From: Actinomycetes bacterium
GTDB taxonomy: Bacteria; Actinomycetota; Actinomycetes; Mycobacteriales; Mycobacteriaceae
Length of the DNA: 64,000 bases
Assembly: GCA_023404955.1 (NCBI GenBank)
Contig: JAEXZY010000121.1
Coordinates: forward strand, 62,001 to 126,000
Direction of reading: 5' to 3'
Under the pieces are notes generated by a model. It searched no databases. It was not told the origin of the DNA and was given only the letters and a program-made list of their open reading frames with translations. The position numbers were made by a program, and so were the translations under genes. Shown here one piece after another: positions 9,463 through 18,723 of this stretch; position 1 is the first letter of the stretch; each line of letters begins with the position of its first letter.

Positions 9463-11472
9463 GTGGGCACCACCGCATCCACCGTCGCCGATACGGCAGC
9501 GGGCCCGGAGGCGTCGGCGACCGGCGTCCCAGTGGCCACGGTCGCCGACCTGTCCGTCACGTTCTCCCGGAGAGGGCGAGACGTGCATGCGCTGCGGGGT
9601 GTCTCGCTGACGATCGCACCCGGCGAAATCGTCGGGCTGGTCGGTGAATCCGGATCGGGCAAGAGTGTGCTGGGCTTCAGCATGCTGGGGCTGCTCGCCG
9701 ACGGTGCACGGGTCCACGGCCGGGTCCGCGTCGCCGAATCGGACATGCTGCCGGGGATGCCCGGGTTCGACCCCAAGAATCTGCGGAAGGTGCGGCGACT
9801 CGACCTCGGGGCCGTGTTCCAGGATCCGATGACCTCGCTGAACCCGACGATGCGTATCGGCAAGCAGGTCGAGGAGGCCGCGGGCAGCCCGGCCGAGGCG
9901 TTGCGGCTGCTGACCGCTGTCGGCATCCCCGACCCGCAGTCTCGGATGCGGGCCTACCCGCACGAACTGTCGGGTGGTCTGCGCCAACGCGTGATGATCG
10001 CGATCGCCGTCGCCGGCGACCCCGAGTTGGTCATCGCCGACGAGCCCACGACGGCCCTCGACGTCACCGTGCAGGCGCAGGTGCTGACCCTGCTGCAGCG
10101 ACTGCGCGACGAGATCGGCTGCAGCATCGTGTTGATCACCCACGATCTCGGCGTCGCCGCGCAGATCGCCGATCGCATCGCGGTGCTCTACGCGGGACGG
10201 ATCGCCGAGATCGGGCCCACCGCAGACGTTCTCGACAGTCCCGCCCATCCCTACACCGCCGGCCTCCTCGGCTCCCGGCTGACGCTGCACACCGCGCGCG
10301 ATCGCCGGCTGGCCGCACTGGGGGGCTCCGTGCCCAGCGCTGCCGACCCGCTGCCCGGCTGCGCCTTCGTGCCCCGCTGTGAACTCGCCACCGCCGAGTG
10401 CGAGCAGGCTCCGCCGGACCCCGTCGCAGTCGGACCGCGTCGCGTCAGCGCCTGCGTGCGAACCCCCGAGCAGGTCGCCGAGACGTACCGCAAGACGGTC
10501 GAATCCATTGTCGATCCCGCCGGTTCCGAGGAGCCGAGTAGAGAGGACGACGACTCCGCCGTCGACCTGCGCGACGTCACGAAGACGTTCACGGTGGCGC
10601 GCCGGTGGCTCGACCGCACCACTGGTGCGGGGAAACTCCATGCTCTGCGCGGGGTGTCACTGCGCGTCGCGCAGGGCGAATCCGTGGCGCTGGTGGGGGA
10701 GAGCGGATCCGGCAAGTCGACCCTGCTGCGGGTCATCGCCGGCCTGGAGAAGGCGACGTCGGGCACGGTGGCGCTGGCGGACGGCCGACGCCCGCAGATG
10801 GTGTTCCAGGATGCGGGCGCATCGCTGACGCCGTGGCTGTCGGTCGGCGAGATCATCGGTGAGCGGGTCAGGAAGGGCTCGCGCGCCCAGCGCCGCGCTG
10901 CGGTGGCCGAGGTGCTCGAGCGCGTCGGACTGCCCGCGGACATCGCCACCGCCCGTGCCGGGCAACTCTCGGGCGGGCAGCGGCAGCGCGTCGCGCTGGC
11001 CCGGGCCACCGTGATCCCGCCGTCGGTGCTGCTGTGCGACGAGCCGACCAGCGCACTGGACGTGTCGCTGGCCGCGTCGGTGCTCAACCTGATCTCCGAT
11101 CTGCGCCGTTCCCTGAACATGTCGGTGCTGTTCGTCACCCACGATCTGGCGGTGGCGCGCGTGGTCGCTGATCGCATTGCGGTGATGTACCTGGGTCGCA
11201 TCGTCGAGGTCGGCTACGCCGACGAGGTGATCAGTCGTCCGGCCCATCCCTACACGCAGGCGCTGGTCGCCTCGATTCCCGACCTGGGTCGCGAACTGCG
11301 CTCGCTGACAGGGGAACCCGCCAGCCCGCTCGCGCCGCCGGACGGTTGCGCGTTCCATCCGCGCTGCCCGATCGCGATCGATGCGTGCGCCGACGCCGGC
11401 CTCGACGTCCGGCTCGAGGGCCGGCCCGCCAGCGCACACCGCGTGGCCTGTATCGAACGGAAGGCTCGCTGA
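9463..11472 (+). CDS. Fused dipeptide-type ABC transporter ATPase (DppD-DppF in one chain)
   Basis: The 669-residue protein carries two complete ABC ATPase domains of the oligopeptide/nickel family. The first has Walker A GESGSGKS at residues 61-68, signature LSGGLRQR and Walker B ADEPTTALD. The second repeats GESGSGKS, LSGGQRQR and CDEPTSALD. Each is followed by the family C-terminal extension with clustered cysteines (CAFVPRC, CAFHPRCP). It would power import through the two permeases encoded next. The GTG at 9463 has CAGGAG seven bases upstream and is preferred over longer in-frame starts. It is the first gene of the operon, and its stop overlaps the next ATG by one base. Confidence 0.93.
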   Translation: MGTTASTVADTAAGPEASATGVPVATVADLSVTFSRRGRDVHALRGVSLTIAPGEIVGLVGESGSGKSVLGFSMLGLLADGARVHGRVRVAESDMLPGMPGFDPKNLRKVRRLDLGAVFQDPMTSLNPTMRIGKQVEEAAGSPAEALRLLTAVGIPDPQSRMRAYPHELSGGLRQRVMIAIAVAGDPELVIADEPTTALDVTVQAQVLTLLQRLRDEIGCSIVLITHDLGVAAQIADRIAVLYAGRIAEIGPTADVLDSPAHPYTAGLLGSRLTLHTARDRRLAALGGSVPSAADPLPGCAFVPRCELATAECEQAPPDPVAVGPRRVSACVRTPEQVAETYRKTVESIVDPAGSEEPSREDDDSAVDLRDVTKTFTVARRWLDRTTGAGKLHALRGVSLRVAQGESVALVGESGSGKSTLLRVIAGLEKATSGTVALADGRRPQMVFQDAGASLTPWLSVGEIIGERVRKGSRAQRRAAVAEVLERVGLPADIATARAGQLSGGQRQRVALARATVIPPSVLLCDEPTSALDVSLAASVLNLISDLRRSLNMSVLFVTHDLAVARVVADRIAVMYLGRIVEVGYADEVISRPAHPYTQALVASIPDLGRELRSLTGEPASPLAPPDGCAFHPRCPIAIDACADAGLDVRLEGRPASAHRVACIERKAR

Positions 11473-12353
11473 TGGCGTTGGCTCTCCCGGCGGCGACAGT
11501 CGGTTCGCGGCGGCAGCGTCGTTCGCTGCGCCTGGTGCGCATGCCCGCGTCGATGTCGCCTGTACTGAACTGGGCGGGGTTCGCGTCGATCTTCATCGTG
11601 ACCGCGGTGGCGATCGCGGTGCCGGTGCTCGCCCCGCACGACCCCTTGCTGCCGGTCAGCATGCCGTTGCAGCCGCCCGGTAGCAACGGGTTCCTGCTGG
11701 GCACCGACAGCATCGGCCGCGACATCCTGTCCCGGGTGCTGTACGGGGCCCGCTCCAGTTGGTTCGCCGCCCTGGTCGTCGTCGCCGTCGGGCTGCTGAT
11801 CGGCGGCCTGATCGGCTTGATCGCCGGGGCGGCCGGTGGCTGGCTCGACACGACGCTGATGCGCATCACCGATGCGTTCCTCTCGCTGCCCGCCCCGGTG
11901 CTGGCGATCGCCGTGGTCGCCGCGCTCGGGCCGGGCTTCGTCCACACACTGATCGCGGTGTCGATCGTGTGGTGGCCGTTCTACGCGCGGCTCGTCCGCG
12001 GAGAAGTGGCCCGGCTCGCGGCCCGCCCCCACGTCGAGGCCGCGAAATTGGCCGGCATCAACCCGATTCGGCTGGCGATCCGGCACCTGTTGCCCGGCGC
12101 GCTCCCGAACAGTCTGGTCGCCGCGAGCCTGGACATCGGCACGCTGATCCTGACCCTGGCGGCGCTGTCCTTCCTCGGGCTCGGTCAGGCCGCACCGGCC
12201 CCCGAACTCGGTGCCGACTCCGCGCGCAACCTCAGCTACTTCCTGCAGCAGTGGTGGATTCCGGTGATGCCGGGCCTCGCCGTCCTCGTGCTGGCGCTCG
12301 TGGGCAACATCGCCGGCGACTGTCTGCGCAACCTGATGAAGGACCGCGCATGA
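11472..12353 (+). CDS. ABC transporter permease, DppC type
   Basis: This 293-residue inner-membrane protein has an N-terminal membrane segment after a basic tail, then GTDSIGRDILSRVLYGARSS, the DppC hallmark. Further segments follow, plus the coupling motif E-A-A-x3-G in HVEAAKLAGINPIRLAIRHL that contacts the ATPase. It pairs with the DppB-type permease encoded next to make the channel. The ATG sits in a TGATG overlap with the ATPase stop, implying coupled translation. The substrate is probably a small ureide or amide rather than a peptide, judged from the downstream enzymes (inference). Confidence 0.92.
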   Translation: MALALPAATVGSRRQRRSLRLVRMPASMSPVLNWAGFASIFIVTAVAIAVPVLAPHDPLLPVSMPLQPPGSNGFLLGTDSIGRDILSRVLYGARSSWFAALVVVAVGLLIGGLIGLIAGAAGGWLDTTLMRITDAFLSLPAPVLAIAVVAALGPGFVHTLIAVSIVWWPFYARLVRGEVARLAARPHVEAAKLAGINPIRLAIRHLLPGALPNSLVAASLDIGTLILTLAALSFLGLGQAAPAPELGADSARNLSYFLQQWWIPVMPGLAVLVLALVGNIAGDCLRNLMKDRA

Positions 12354-13354
12354 AGACGTTCGTGATGACGCGGATCGGCGCCATGCTCGCCATCCTGATC
12401 GCGCTGACCGGGGTGATGTTCCTGCTCCAACACATCTCGCCGCTGGACCCGGTCAAGGCGCAGCTGGGTGCCCAGGCCTCCGGCGCGGCGGTCGCGGCAC
12501 GCCGGGAAGCGCTGGGCCTCAACGACCCTGTGCTGGTGCAATTCTGGAACTATCTGACCGGCGCCGCGACCGGTGACCTCGGCACGTCCTATCGGACCAG
12601 GCACGCCGTGCTCTCCGATCTCGGCACGTTCTTCCCCGCCACGCTGGAACTGGCCATGTACGGCCTCGCCATCGCCTTGGTGCTCGCAGCCCTTCTCGCA
12701 TTCAGCACCACGCTGAAATGGCCTGGCGCGCAGGTGTTGCGCGCTGTCCTGTTCACCAGCTCGTCGGCGCCGATGTTCCTGCTCGGCATCCTCGGCCTGC
12801 TGGTGTTCTACAAGACGCTCGGATGGGTGCCGGCCAACGGCCGCACCGCGCTGGCCGACGTCCCGGACGGACCGACCGGCCTGCTGACGGTCGACGGGCT
12901 GTTACACGGCCGGTTCGACGTCGTCGGCGACGCGTTGCACCACCTTCTGTTGCCGGCCATCGTCATCGCGCTCGGACCGGCGGTGGCCATCGGCCGGGTG
13001 CTGCGCAGCAGCCTGCTCGACGACAGCGACAGCGATTACGCCCGGACGGCTCGCGCGAAGGGCCTGTCGGAAACCCAGATCATGGCCCGCCACGTGTTGC
13101 GCAACTCGGTCGGCGCCGCCTTGTCGATGACGGGATTGCAAGTCGGCCTGATGTTCTCGGGCGTGCTCGTGGTCGAGCAGGTGTTCGGCTGGCCGGGCAT
13201 CGGGCAGTACATCGCGCAGAGCATCCCCGTCGCCGACTTTCCCGCCATCGCCGGCGTCACGCTGATGCTCGGCGCCCTCTACGTCGTCATCAACACGGCC
13301 GTGGACCTGCTCCAGGCCGCCGCAGACCCCCGCATCGCAGTCACAGGAGGATAG
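12350..13354 (+). CDS. ABC transporter permease, DppB type
   Basis: The 334-residue permease begins with a DppB-like membrane segment (MKTFVMTRIGAMLAILIALT). It has the periplasmic region LGLNDPVLVQFWNYLTGAATGDLGTSY and ends with the coupling segment YARTARAKGLSETQIMARHVLRNS. About six membrane helices are visible. It overlaps the preceding gene by ATGA. A 3' GGAGG at its end also serves as the ribosome site of the next gene, whose GTG follows the stop directly. Confidence 0.92.
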   Translation: MKTFVMTRIGAMLAILIALTGVMFLLQHISPLDPVKAQLGAQASGAAVAARREALGLNDPVLVQFWNYLTGAATGDLGTSYRTRHAVLSDLGTFFPATLELAMYGLAIALVLAALLAFSTTLKWPGAQVLRAVLFTSSSAPMFLLGILGLLVFYKTLGWVPANGRTALADVPDGPTGLLTVDGLLHGRFDVVGDALHHLLLPAIVIALGPAVAIGRVLRSSLLDDSDSDYARTARAKGLSETQIMARHVLRNSVGAALSMTGLQVGLMFSGVLVVEQVFGWPGIGQYIAQSIPVADFPAIAGVTLMLGALYVVINTAVDLLQAAADPRIAVTGG

Positions 13355-14002
13355 GTGCCGAAACAGCCAATGATCGTGGGTAAACCCGTGCTCGTGGTCG
13401 TCGACATGCAGGAGGCCGGCGGTATGCCGGCCGACGAGGTGGGCATCGAACACATGCCCGGCTACGACGACCGCGTCGCCCGCGCTCAACGCATGATCGA
13501 CGCCGCCCGTTCCGCCGGCATCCCCATCGTGTTCTTCCAGGAGGTGCACCGCCCCAGCGGCATCGACTTCGGCCGGGAGCTCGACGGCGTCGAGGGTGAG
13601 CACTGCGTGGACGGCCGCCCGGGCACCCCGCTGCACCCCGCCCTGCTGCCCGACCTCGACGGGCCCAATCACGAGTTCCACATCGTCAAGCGGCGCTACT
13701 CCGGCTTCATCGGCACGGAATTCGAGATCGTGCTCTCCGGCCTGAAGGCAGACACGCTGATCCTCATCGGTGGCCTCACCGACGTCTGCGTGCACTACAC
13801 CTTCGCCGACGCCCACCAGCGCGACTTCTACGTGCGCGTGGTGACCGACTGCGTGGGTGGCTCGACGCAGTACCGGCACGACGCCGCGCTCGACGCGATG
13901 GAGTACCTGCAGACCGGCGCCATGCGCACCACCGAGGAGATCCTCGACGCCTTCGCCGAAATCGGCGCGGGGACACCTGTTCTGGAAGGAGCGGCCCGAT
14001 GA
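13355..14002 (+). CDS. Isochorismatase-fold cysteine hydrolase (ureide/amide hydrolase candidate)
   Basis: The 215-residue protein has the full catalytic triad of the cysteine hydrolase branch: D17 in VVVDMQ, K112 in IVKRRYSGF and nucleophile C145 in GGLTDVCVHYTF. Family members cleave C-N bonds of carbamoyl compounds (for example ureidoacrylate amidohydrolase, N-carbamoylsarcosine amidase, biuret hydrolase). In this operon a role in releasing ammonia and CO2 from an allantoin-derived ureide is plausible; the exact substrate is not shown. The GTG at 13355 follows AGGAGGATAG, and the gene overlaps the binding-protein gene by ATGA. The distance to true isochorismatases makes siderophore work unlikely. 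Confidence 0.88.
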   Translation: MPKQPMIVGKPVLVVVDMQEAGGMPADEVGIEHMPGYDDRVARAQRMIDAARSAGIPIVFFQEVHRPSGIDFGRELDGVEGEHCVDGRPGTPLHPALLPDLDGPNHEFHIVKRRYSGFIGTEFEIVLSGLKADTLILIGGLTDVCVHYTFADAHQRDFYVRVVTDCVGGSTQYRHDAALDAMEYLQTGAMRTTEEILDAFAEIGAGTPVLEGAAR

Positions 14003-15576
14003 GCCGACGTCTGAGGTTCGGCGCTGCCCTGGCCGCGGTGGTCCTGACCCTGAGTGCCTGCGGCGGATCGGACTCCGGCAGCAGCACGCCGAATGCGGCA
14101 CCCACGGACAAGGTGCTGCACCTGTCGTTCCTGCAGGACATCGGCCAGCCGCCGGACCCAGACGTCTACTACGCCGGCCAGGGCCTGCTGCTGACCACGA
14201 ACACCTACGAAGGTCTGCTGCAGTACAAGGCCGGCACCGAGAAGCCCGAACTCGAGCCCCTGCTGGCCACCGAGTGGACGGCCTCACCTGACAACAGAGT
14301 GTTCACGTTCAAGCTGCGCCAAGGCGTGAAATTCCACGACGGCACGCCCTTCACGTCGGCGGCGGTGAAGGCCTCCTTCGACCGGCGGGCCGCGGTCAAC
14401 CAGGGGCCGGCCTACATGGTCGCCGACATCGAGTCGGTCACCACGCAGGGCGACTACGACGTCACCGTCACGCTCAAGGCGCCCAACTCGGCGTTCCTCG
14501 ACTATCTCGCGTGCCCATACGGCCCGAGGATGCTCAGCCCCGAAGGGCTGCAGAAGAACGGGGGCGCAGACAACGCGCAGGGCTACCTCACCTCCCACGA
14601 TCTGGGCACCGGCCCCTACACCCTGACCGCCGCCGAGGTCGGCTCGAAGTACGAGCTGACCGCATTCGGGGACTACTGGGGCACGAAGCCGTACTTCGAG
14701 AAGGTCGAGATGCCGGTGATCACCGACGTATCGGCGCAGCAGCTGCAATTCAACAACGGTCAGCTCGCCGCGATCCTGCACGACCTGCCGTCCTCGGCGG
14801 TGCAGTCCTACCTCGACAACAAGTCGTTCACCAACTACTCGCTGCCGACGATGATGTCGAACTTCGTCTACATCAACCCCAAGAAGGGGATGATGACCGA
14901 CGCCAAGAACCGCAACGCCGTGATGCAAGCCGTCGACGTCGACGAGCTGGTCAAGCAGACCTATTTCGGCCGCGGGAAGAAAGCCGAGCAGATCTACCCG
15001 CCGAATGTCATGGAGGCGCAGTACGCCAAGCAGTCGGTGACCCACGATCCGTCGGTGCTGTCCGGCATCGCGGCGGCCTTGCCGGCCGACCAGAAGGCAG
15101 TCACCATCGGCTACGACTCTTCCAACCCGGACAACCAGTTGATCAGCAACCTGCTCCAAACCCAGCTGGCCGCAGCCGGTCTGACCGCCAAGGTGCAGGC
15201 CTACCCGACCTCGGAGATCTACGGGTGGATCGGTGGTGACGGGCAGGCGGCGCCGGAGATCATGACCTACCTCGGGTGGCCCGACGCGCCGTCGCCCTAC
15301 ACCTGGGGGCACATCTCCTGGGATGCCGACGGCGGTCTGAACTTCTTCGGGTGCTCGTCTCCGGGCATCGCCGATGCGCTGGCCAAGGGCTTGCCCACCG
15401 GAGCAGACGCAGACTTCTCCACCGCCGGTGAGGAAGCGGTGAAGACGGGCTGCTGGCTCAACGTCGCCGACGTCAACGACTTCATGGTGGCGCAGCCGTG
15501 GCTCAAGGGCGTCGAAGCGGCCCACGTCGTGACGAACCCCAATTCGCTGCGCCTGGCGGCATTGTCGGTGGGCTGA
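13999..15576 (+). CDS. Solute-binding lipoprotein, family 5 (Dpp/Opp/Nik type)
   Basis: The 525-residue protein starts with a lipoprotein signal (basic MSRRLR, hydrophobic core, lipobox LSAC with C21). It continues with family features such as LATEWTASPDNRVFTFKLRQ, GVKFHDGTPFTS and a long substrate-binding domain. It would be anchored outside the membrane and deliver ligand to the permeases encoded upstream. It lies mid-operon between two hydrolase genes, tying transport tightly to catabolism. The start is fixed by the ATGA overlap with the cysteine hydrolase gene; the stop overlaps the following ATG by one base. Confidence 0.92.
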   Translation: MSRRLRFGAALAAVVLTLSACGGSDSGSSTPNAAPTDKVLHLSFLQDIGQPPDPDVYYAGQGLLLTTNTYEGLLQYKAGTEKPELEPLLATEWTASPDNRVFTFKLRQGVKFHDGTPFTSAAVKASFDRRAAVNQGPAYMVADIESVTTQGDYDVTVTLKAPNSAFLDYLACPYGPRMLSPEGLQKNGGADNAQGYLTSHDLGTGPYTLTAAEVGSKYELTAFGDYWGTKPYFEKVEMPVITDVSAQQLQFNNGQLAAILHDLPSSAVQSYLDNKSFTNYSLPTMMSNFVYINPKKGMMTDAKNRNAVMQAVDVDELVKQTYFGRGKKAEQIYPPNVMEAQYAKQSVTHDPSVLSGIAAALPADQKAVTIGYDSSNPDNQLISNLLQTQLAAAGLTAKVQAYPTSEIYGWIGGDGQAAPEIMTYLGWPDAPSPYTWGHISWDADGGLNFFGCSSPGIADALAKGLPTGADADFSTAGEEAVKTGCWLNVADVNDFMVAQPWLKGVEAAHVVTNPNSLRLAALSVG

Positions 15577-16403
15577 TGGCGACGCTGACGCGGCGCAGCG
15601 GGGTTCGTCGGATCGTCCTGCTCACCCTCGGCTGGGAGGAACTGCCGAAGTCGGTGTCGGTTCACGGTGCACCCGACGACATCCGGTTGCGAGAACCGGT
15701 CCCCGGTGTGCTGTTGCAGACCGACGGGGGCTGGGTGCTGCTCGACACCGGGTTCAACACCGCGCTGATCCGCGACCCCTATCTGCGGCGCCGCTACTAC
15801 CCGAGTGTCGAATACCAGCCGATTCTGCCCGGGCCGGGGGAGCCGATCGAGGAGTCGTTGTCCGACATCGGGATAGACGTCGACGACATCCGGGTGGTGG
15901 CGGTGTCGCATCTGCACACCGATCACGCCGGCGGGCTGAAGCTGTTCGCCGGCAAGGTGCCGGTGCACGCCCAGCGACGCGAGGTGGAGTACGGGCTGGC
16001 CAACCACCCGCAGCCCGAGCGGCACGCCATCTTCCGGGTGGACTTCGACGATCCGTCGATCGACTGGCACCTCGCCGACGGTGAGGCCGACATCGCCCCC
16101 GGTGTCACCGCCGTCCCCACCTACGGCCACACCCCGGGCCACCAGAGTTTCGTCGTCGAACTCGACGAGTCGGTGGGCGGGGGTGGGTACGTCTTCGCGT
16201 TCGACGCAGCCGACCTGACCGAGAACATCGAGCACGAACTGCCGATCGGCGGATTCATCGACGTCGATCCGGCCGAGACGGTCGAGCCGATCCGGCGCCT
16301 CAAGGCACTGGCCCAGGAGAAGGGTTATCCGCTGATACCCGGTCATGATCCGCACGTCTGGCCGGAGATGACCCGGCATTTCGACGAGCGGTTCCCGCGG
16401 TGA
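15576..16403 (+). CDS. Metallo-beta-lactamase-fold hydrolase (N-acyl-homoserine-lactonase-like)
   Basis: The 275-residue protein has the binuclear metal motif H112-x-H-x-D-H117 (SHLHTDHAGG). GHTPGHQSF, FAFDAAD and the final IPGHDPHVW give the rest of the ligand set. The length and layout match the AiiA/AttM-like lactonase group. In this operon it more likely opens a ring amide or lactone of a purine-breakdown product than a quorum signal (inference from context). The start is the ATG of a TGATG overlap. The stop overlaps the GTG of the allantoinase gene by 4 bp. Confidence 0.88.
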   Translation: MATLTRRSGVRRIVLLTLGWEELPKSVSVHGAPDDIRLREPVPGVLLQTDGGWVLLDTGFNTALIRDPYLRRRYYPSVEYQPILPGPGEPIEESLSDIGIDVDDIRVVAVSHLHTDHAGGLKLFAGKVPVHAQRREVEYGLANHPQPERHAIFRVDFDDPSIDWHLADGEADIAPGVTAVPTYGHTPGHQSFVVELDESVGGGGYVFAFDAADLTENIEHELPIGGFIDVDPAETVEPIRRLKALAQEKGYPLIPGHDPHVWPEMTRHFDERFPR

Positions 16404-17701
16404 TCGACCTGGTCCTGCGGGCCGACCGGGTGCTGATCGACGGCGAGATCCGACCGGCAGCGCTCGCCGTCGCGCGGGGATTCGTCGTCGACGTCGGAGG
16501 GCGCGACGCCGGCTATGACACCCGCGCCGACGTCGCGGTGCCGGCAAGCGCCGTGCTGCTACCCGGGTTCGTCGACACCCACGTGCACGTCAGTGAACCC
16601 GGACCCGACTGGGAGGGCTTCGCGACCGCGACCGAGGCCGCCGCGCGCGGCGGCATCACGACGCTGGTCGACATGCCACTCGACTCGTTGCCGGTGACCA
16701 CGACCGTCGCCGCGTTGAACACGAAAAAGGCAGTGGCACAGGGTCGCTGCCGCATCGCCGTCGGGTACTGGGGTGGCGTGGTCCCCGAGAACGTGGGTGC
16801 ACTGCGGCCCCTCGCCGACGCAGGAGTGCGCGGCTTCAAGTGCTTCCTCGCCGACTCCGGCAACCCCCACTTCGGCCACCTCACACCGGAGGAGTTCGCC
16901 GCAGCTGCCCGCGAGATCGCCGACCTCGGATCGGTGTTGCTGGTGCACGCCGAGGATCACGCTGTCCTCGCCAGGAGCGCACCGCCGTCGGGGCGGTCGT
17001 ATCTGTCGTTCTTGGAGTCCCGCCCGGCGGCGGCCGAGGCCCACGCCGTCGAACTGGCAGTCGCCGTGGCCCGGGCCACCGGCGCCCGCCTCCACATCGT
17101 GCACGTCTCGAGCGTCGCGGCGGTGCGAATCCTGGCCGCCGCCAAGGCGGAGGGCGTCGTCGTGACCGCCGAGACCTGCCCGCACTACCTGACGTTCACC
17201 GCCAATGACATCCCCACCGGCGGCACCCAATTCGCGGCCTGCCCGCCGATCCGCTCCGAAGACGATCGCGACGCGCTGTGGTCGGGCCTGGCCGACGGAA
17301 CCCTCGACATGGTGGTCTCCGACCACTCGCCCTGCGCGCCGGAACTGAAGGGCGCGGGCGATTTCGGAGTCGCCTTCGGCGGGGTCAGTTCCCTGCAGGT
17401 GAGCCCCCGCGCTGTCTGGACACAGGCCGCGTCGCGCGGCTTCGGGCTGGCCGAGCTGAGCCGGTGGATGTCGGAACGCCCCGCCCGCCTGGCGGGGTGG
17501 ACCGACCGGGGCGGCATCGTGGTCGGCGCTCGGGCAGACCTGTGCGCCTTCGATCCCGATGCCTTCGAATCCGTGGCTGCGGCACACCTGCGACACCGGC
17601 ACCCGCTGACCCCGTATGACGGCATGGCGCTGCGCGGCCGCGTCGTCGGCACGTGGGTGGAGGGCAAGCCGGTCTACGAGGCAGCCGGAGTGGCGGCATG
17701 A
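16400..17701 (+). CDS. allB: Allantoinase/dihydroorotase-family cyclic amidohydrolase
   Basis: The 433-residue protein is a type of amidohydrolase that opens hydantoin-like rings. Visible are the metal pair H61-x-H63 (GFVDTHVHVSEPG), the probable carboxylated bridging K147 (RGFKCFLADSG), HAED and HIVHVSS histidines and the catalytic aspartate in VSDHSPCAPELK. The sequence fits allantoinase (allantoin to allantoate) better than pyrimidine dihydroorotase, and the allantoicase gene next to it supports this. The GTG start overlaps the preceding stop by 4 bp, and its own stop overlaps the allantoicase ATG. Confidence 0.87.
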   Translation: MIDLVLRADRVLIDGEIRPAALAVARGFVVDVGGRDAGYDTRADVAVPASAVLLPGFVDTHVHVSEPGPDWEGFATATEAAARGGITTLVDMPLDSLPVTTTVAALNTKKAVAQGRCRIAVGYWGGVVPENVGALRPLADAGVRGFKCFLADSGNPHFGHLTPEEFAAAAREIADLGSVLLVHAEDHAVLARSAPPSGRSYLSFLESRPAAAEAHAVELAVAVARATGARLHIVHVSSVAAVRILAAAKAEGVVVTAETCPHYLTFTANDIPTGGTQFAACPPIRSEDDRDALWSGLADGTLDMVVSDHSPCAPELKGAGDFGVAFGGVSSLQVSPRAVWTQAASRGFGLAELSRWMSERPARLAGWTDRGGIVVGARADLCAFDPDAFESVAAAHLRHRHPLTPYDGMALRGRVVGTWVEGKPVYEAAGVAA

Positions 17702-18723
17702 AGATCCCCGCGGCGAGCGGTATCGATCTCGCCTCCCGAATCCTCGGCGGACGTGTCGTCGCCGCCAGCGATGAATCGTTCGGTGTCAAAGAGCGTCTCA
17801 TCGACCCTGCCGAACCAGCGTTCGTGCCCGGTACCTATGACCTGCGCGGCGAAGTGGTCGACGGATGGGAGACGCGTCGCCACGCGGGGCCCGACGGTGA
17901 CTGGGCGGTCATCAGGCTCGGTGCGCCGGGCGTGCTGCACACCGTCGACGTCGACACGCGATTTTTCTCGGGTAACCATCCGACTGCCTGCCGTCTGGAC
18001 GGCTGCGTCCTCGGCCTCGCCGATGACGCGTGCTCATCCACCGTCGAATGGACATCGTTGACGGAATGGACTGCGCTGAAACCGGATTCGGCCAACATCC
18101 TGCCGGTGGCCGACCGCAGGCGATGGACGCACGTGCGGCTGCGGCTCGCCTCCGACGGTGGGGTGGCCCGCGTACGCGTCTACGGAGAGGTGCTGCCCGA
18201 CCCGGCCGACTTCTGCGATGTCAGCGTCGAGATGTCCGGGCTCGAGCAGGGCGGCCGCGTCGAATGGTCCAGCGACAGCTTCTATTCGGACGCCGGCGCG
18301 CTGATCCGCCCGGACCGGCCGCGCTGCATGGGTGACGGCTGGGAGACACGCAGGCGCCGCGACGTCGGACCCGACACCCACGACGCCGTCCTGATCTCGT
18401 TCGCGGCCCCGACCGACGTGCGGCGCATCGAGATCGACACGTCGTGGTTCGTGTTCAATGCCTCCCGTGAGGTGTCGGTGCTGGCCAGCCGCCACCGCCC
18501 GGACCGCAACGGCTGGGCGACTGTGCCTTTCGACGTCCCGCTGCTCGCCCGGACACCGCTGGCCCCGGACACCCGGCATCGTTTCGCGGTTTCCGTCGAC
18601 GACGTCTGCGCACTGCGGGTGCAGGCCTATCCGGACGGCGGGATCGCCCGCATCAGGGCGATCGGCACACCGACACCGGCCGGCATGGCGGGCCTGCGCT
18701 CCCGCTGGGACGAAGCCCGATGA
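17698..18723 (+). CDS. alc: Allantoicase (allantoate amidinohydrolase, two-repeat)
   Basis: The 341-residue protein shows the two tandem jelly-roll repeats of allantoicase: DGWETRRHAGPDGDWAVIRLG near residues 57-77 and DGWETRRRRDVGPDTHDAVL near 217-236. Each is followed by an IDT or VDT strand with W/R-F-F/V-x-G/N-N. Family members split allantoate into ureidoglycolate and urea. It directly follows the allantoinase gene, giving two consecutive pathway steps. The ATG at 17698 overlaps the upstream stop. No ureidoglycolate lyase of the AllA type follows; neighbouring genes may do that step (inference). Confidence 0.9.
   Translation: MKIPAASGIDLASRILGGRVVAASDESFGVKERLIDPAEPAFVPGTYDLRGEVVDGWETRRHAGPDGDWAVIRLGAPGVLHTVDVDTRFFSGNHPTACRLDGCVLGLADDACSSTVEWTSLTEWTALKPDSANILPVADRRRWTHVRLRLASDGGVARVRVYGEVLPDPADFCDVSVEMSGLEQGGRVEWSSDSFYSDAGALIRPDRPRCMGDGWETRRRRDVGPDTHDAVLISFAAPTDVRRIEIDTSWFVFNASREVSVLASRHRPDRNGWATVPFDVPLLARTPLAPDTRHRFAVSVDDVCALRVQAYPDGGIARIRAIGTPTPAGMAGLRSRWDEAR

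Noticed and set aside
12902..14287. Long antisense ORF across the DppB and hydrolase genes
   Set aside because: Spans two confident, overlap-coupled genes on the other strand and shows no family features.
15297..16547. Minus-strand ORF across the binding protein and MBL genes
   Set aside because: Mirror of coding sequence; the plus strand carries the intact HxHxDH enzyme.
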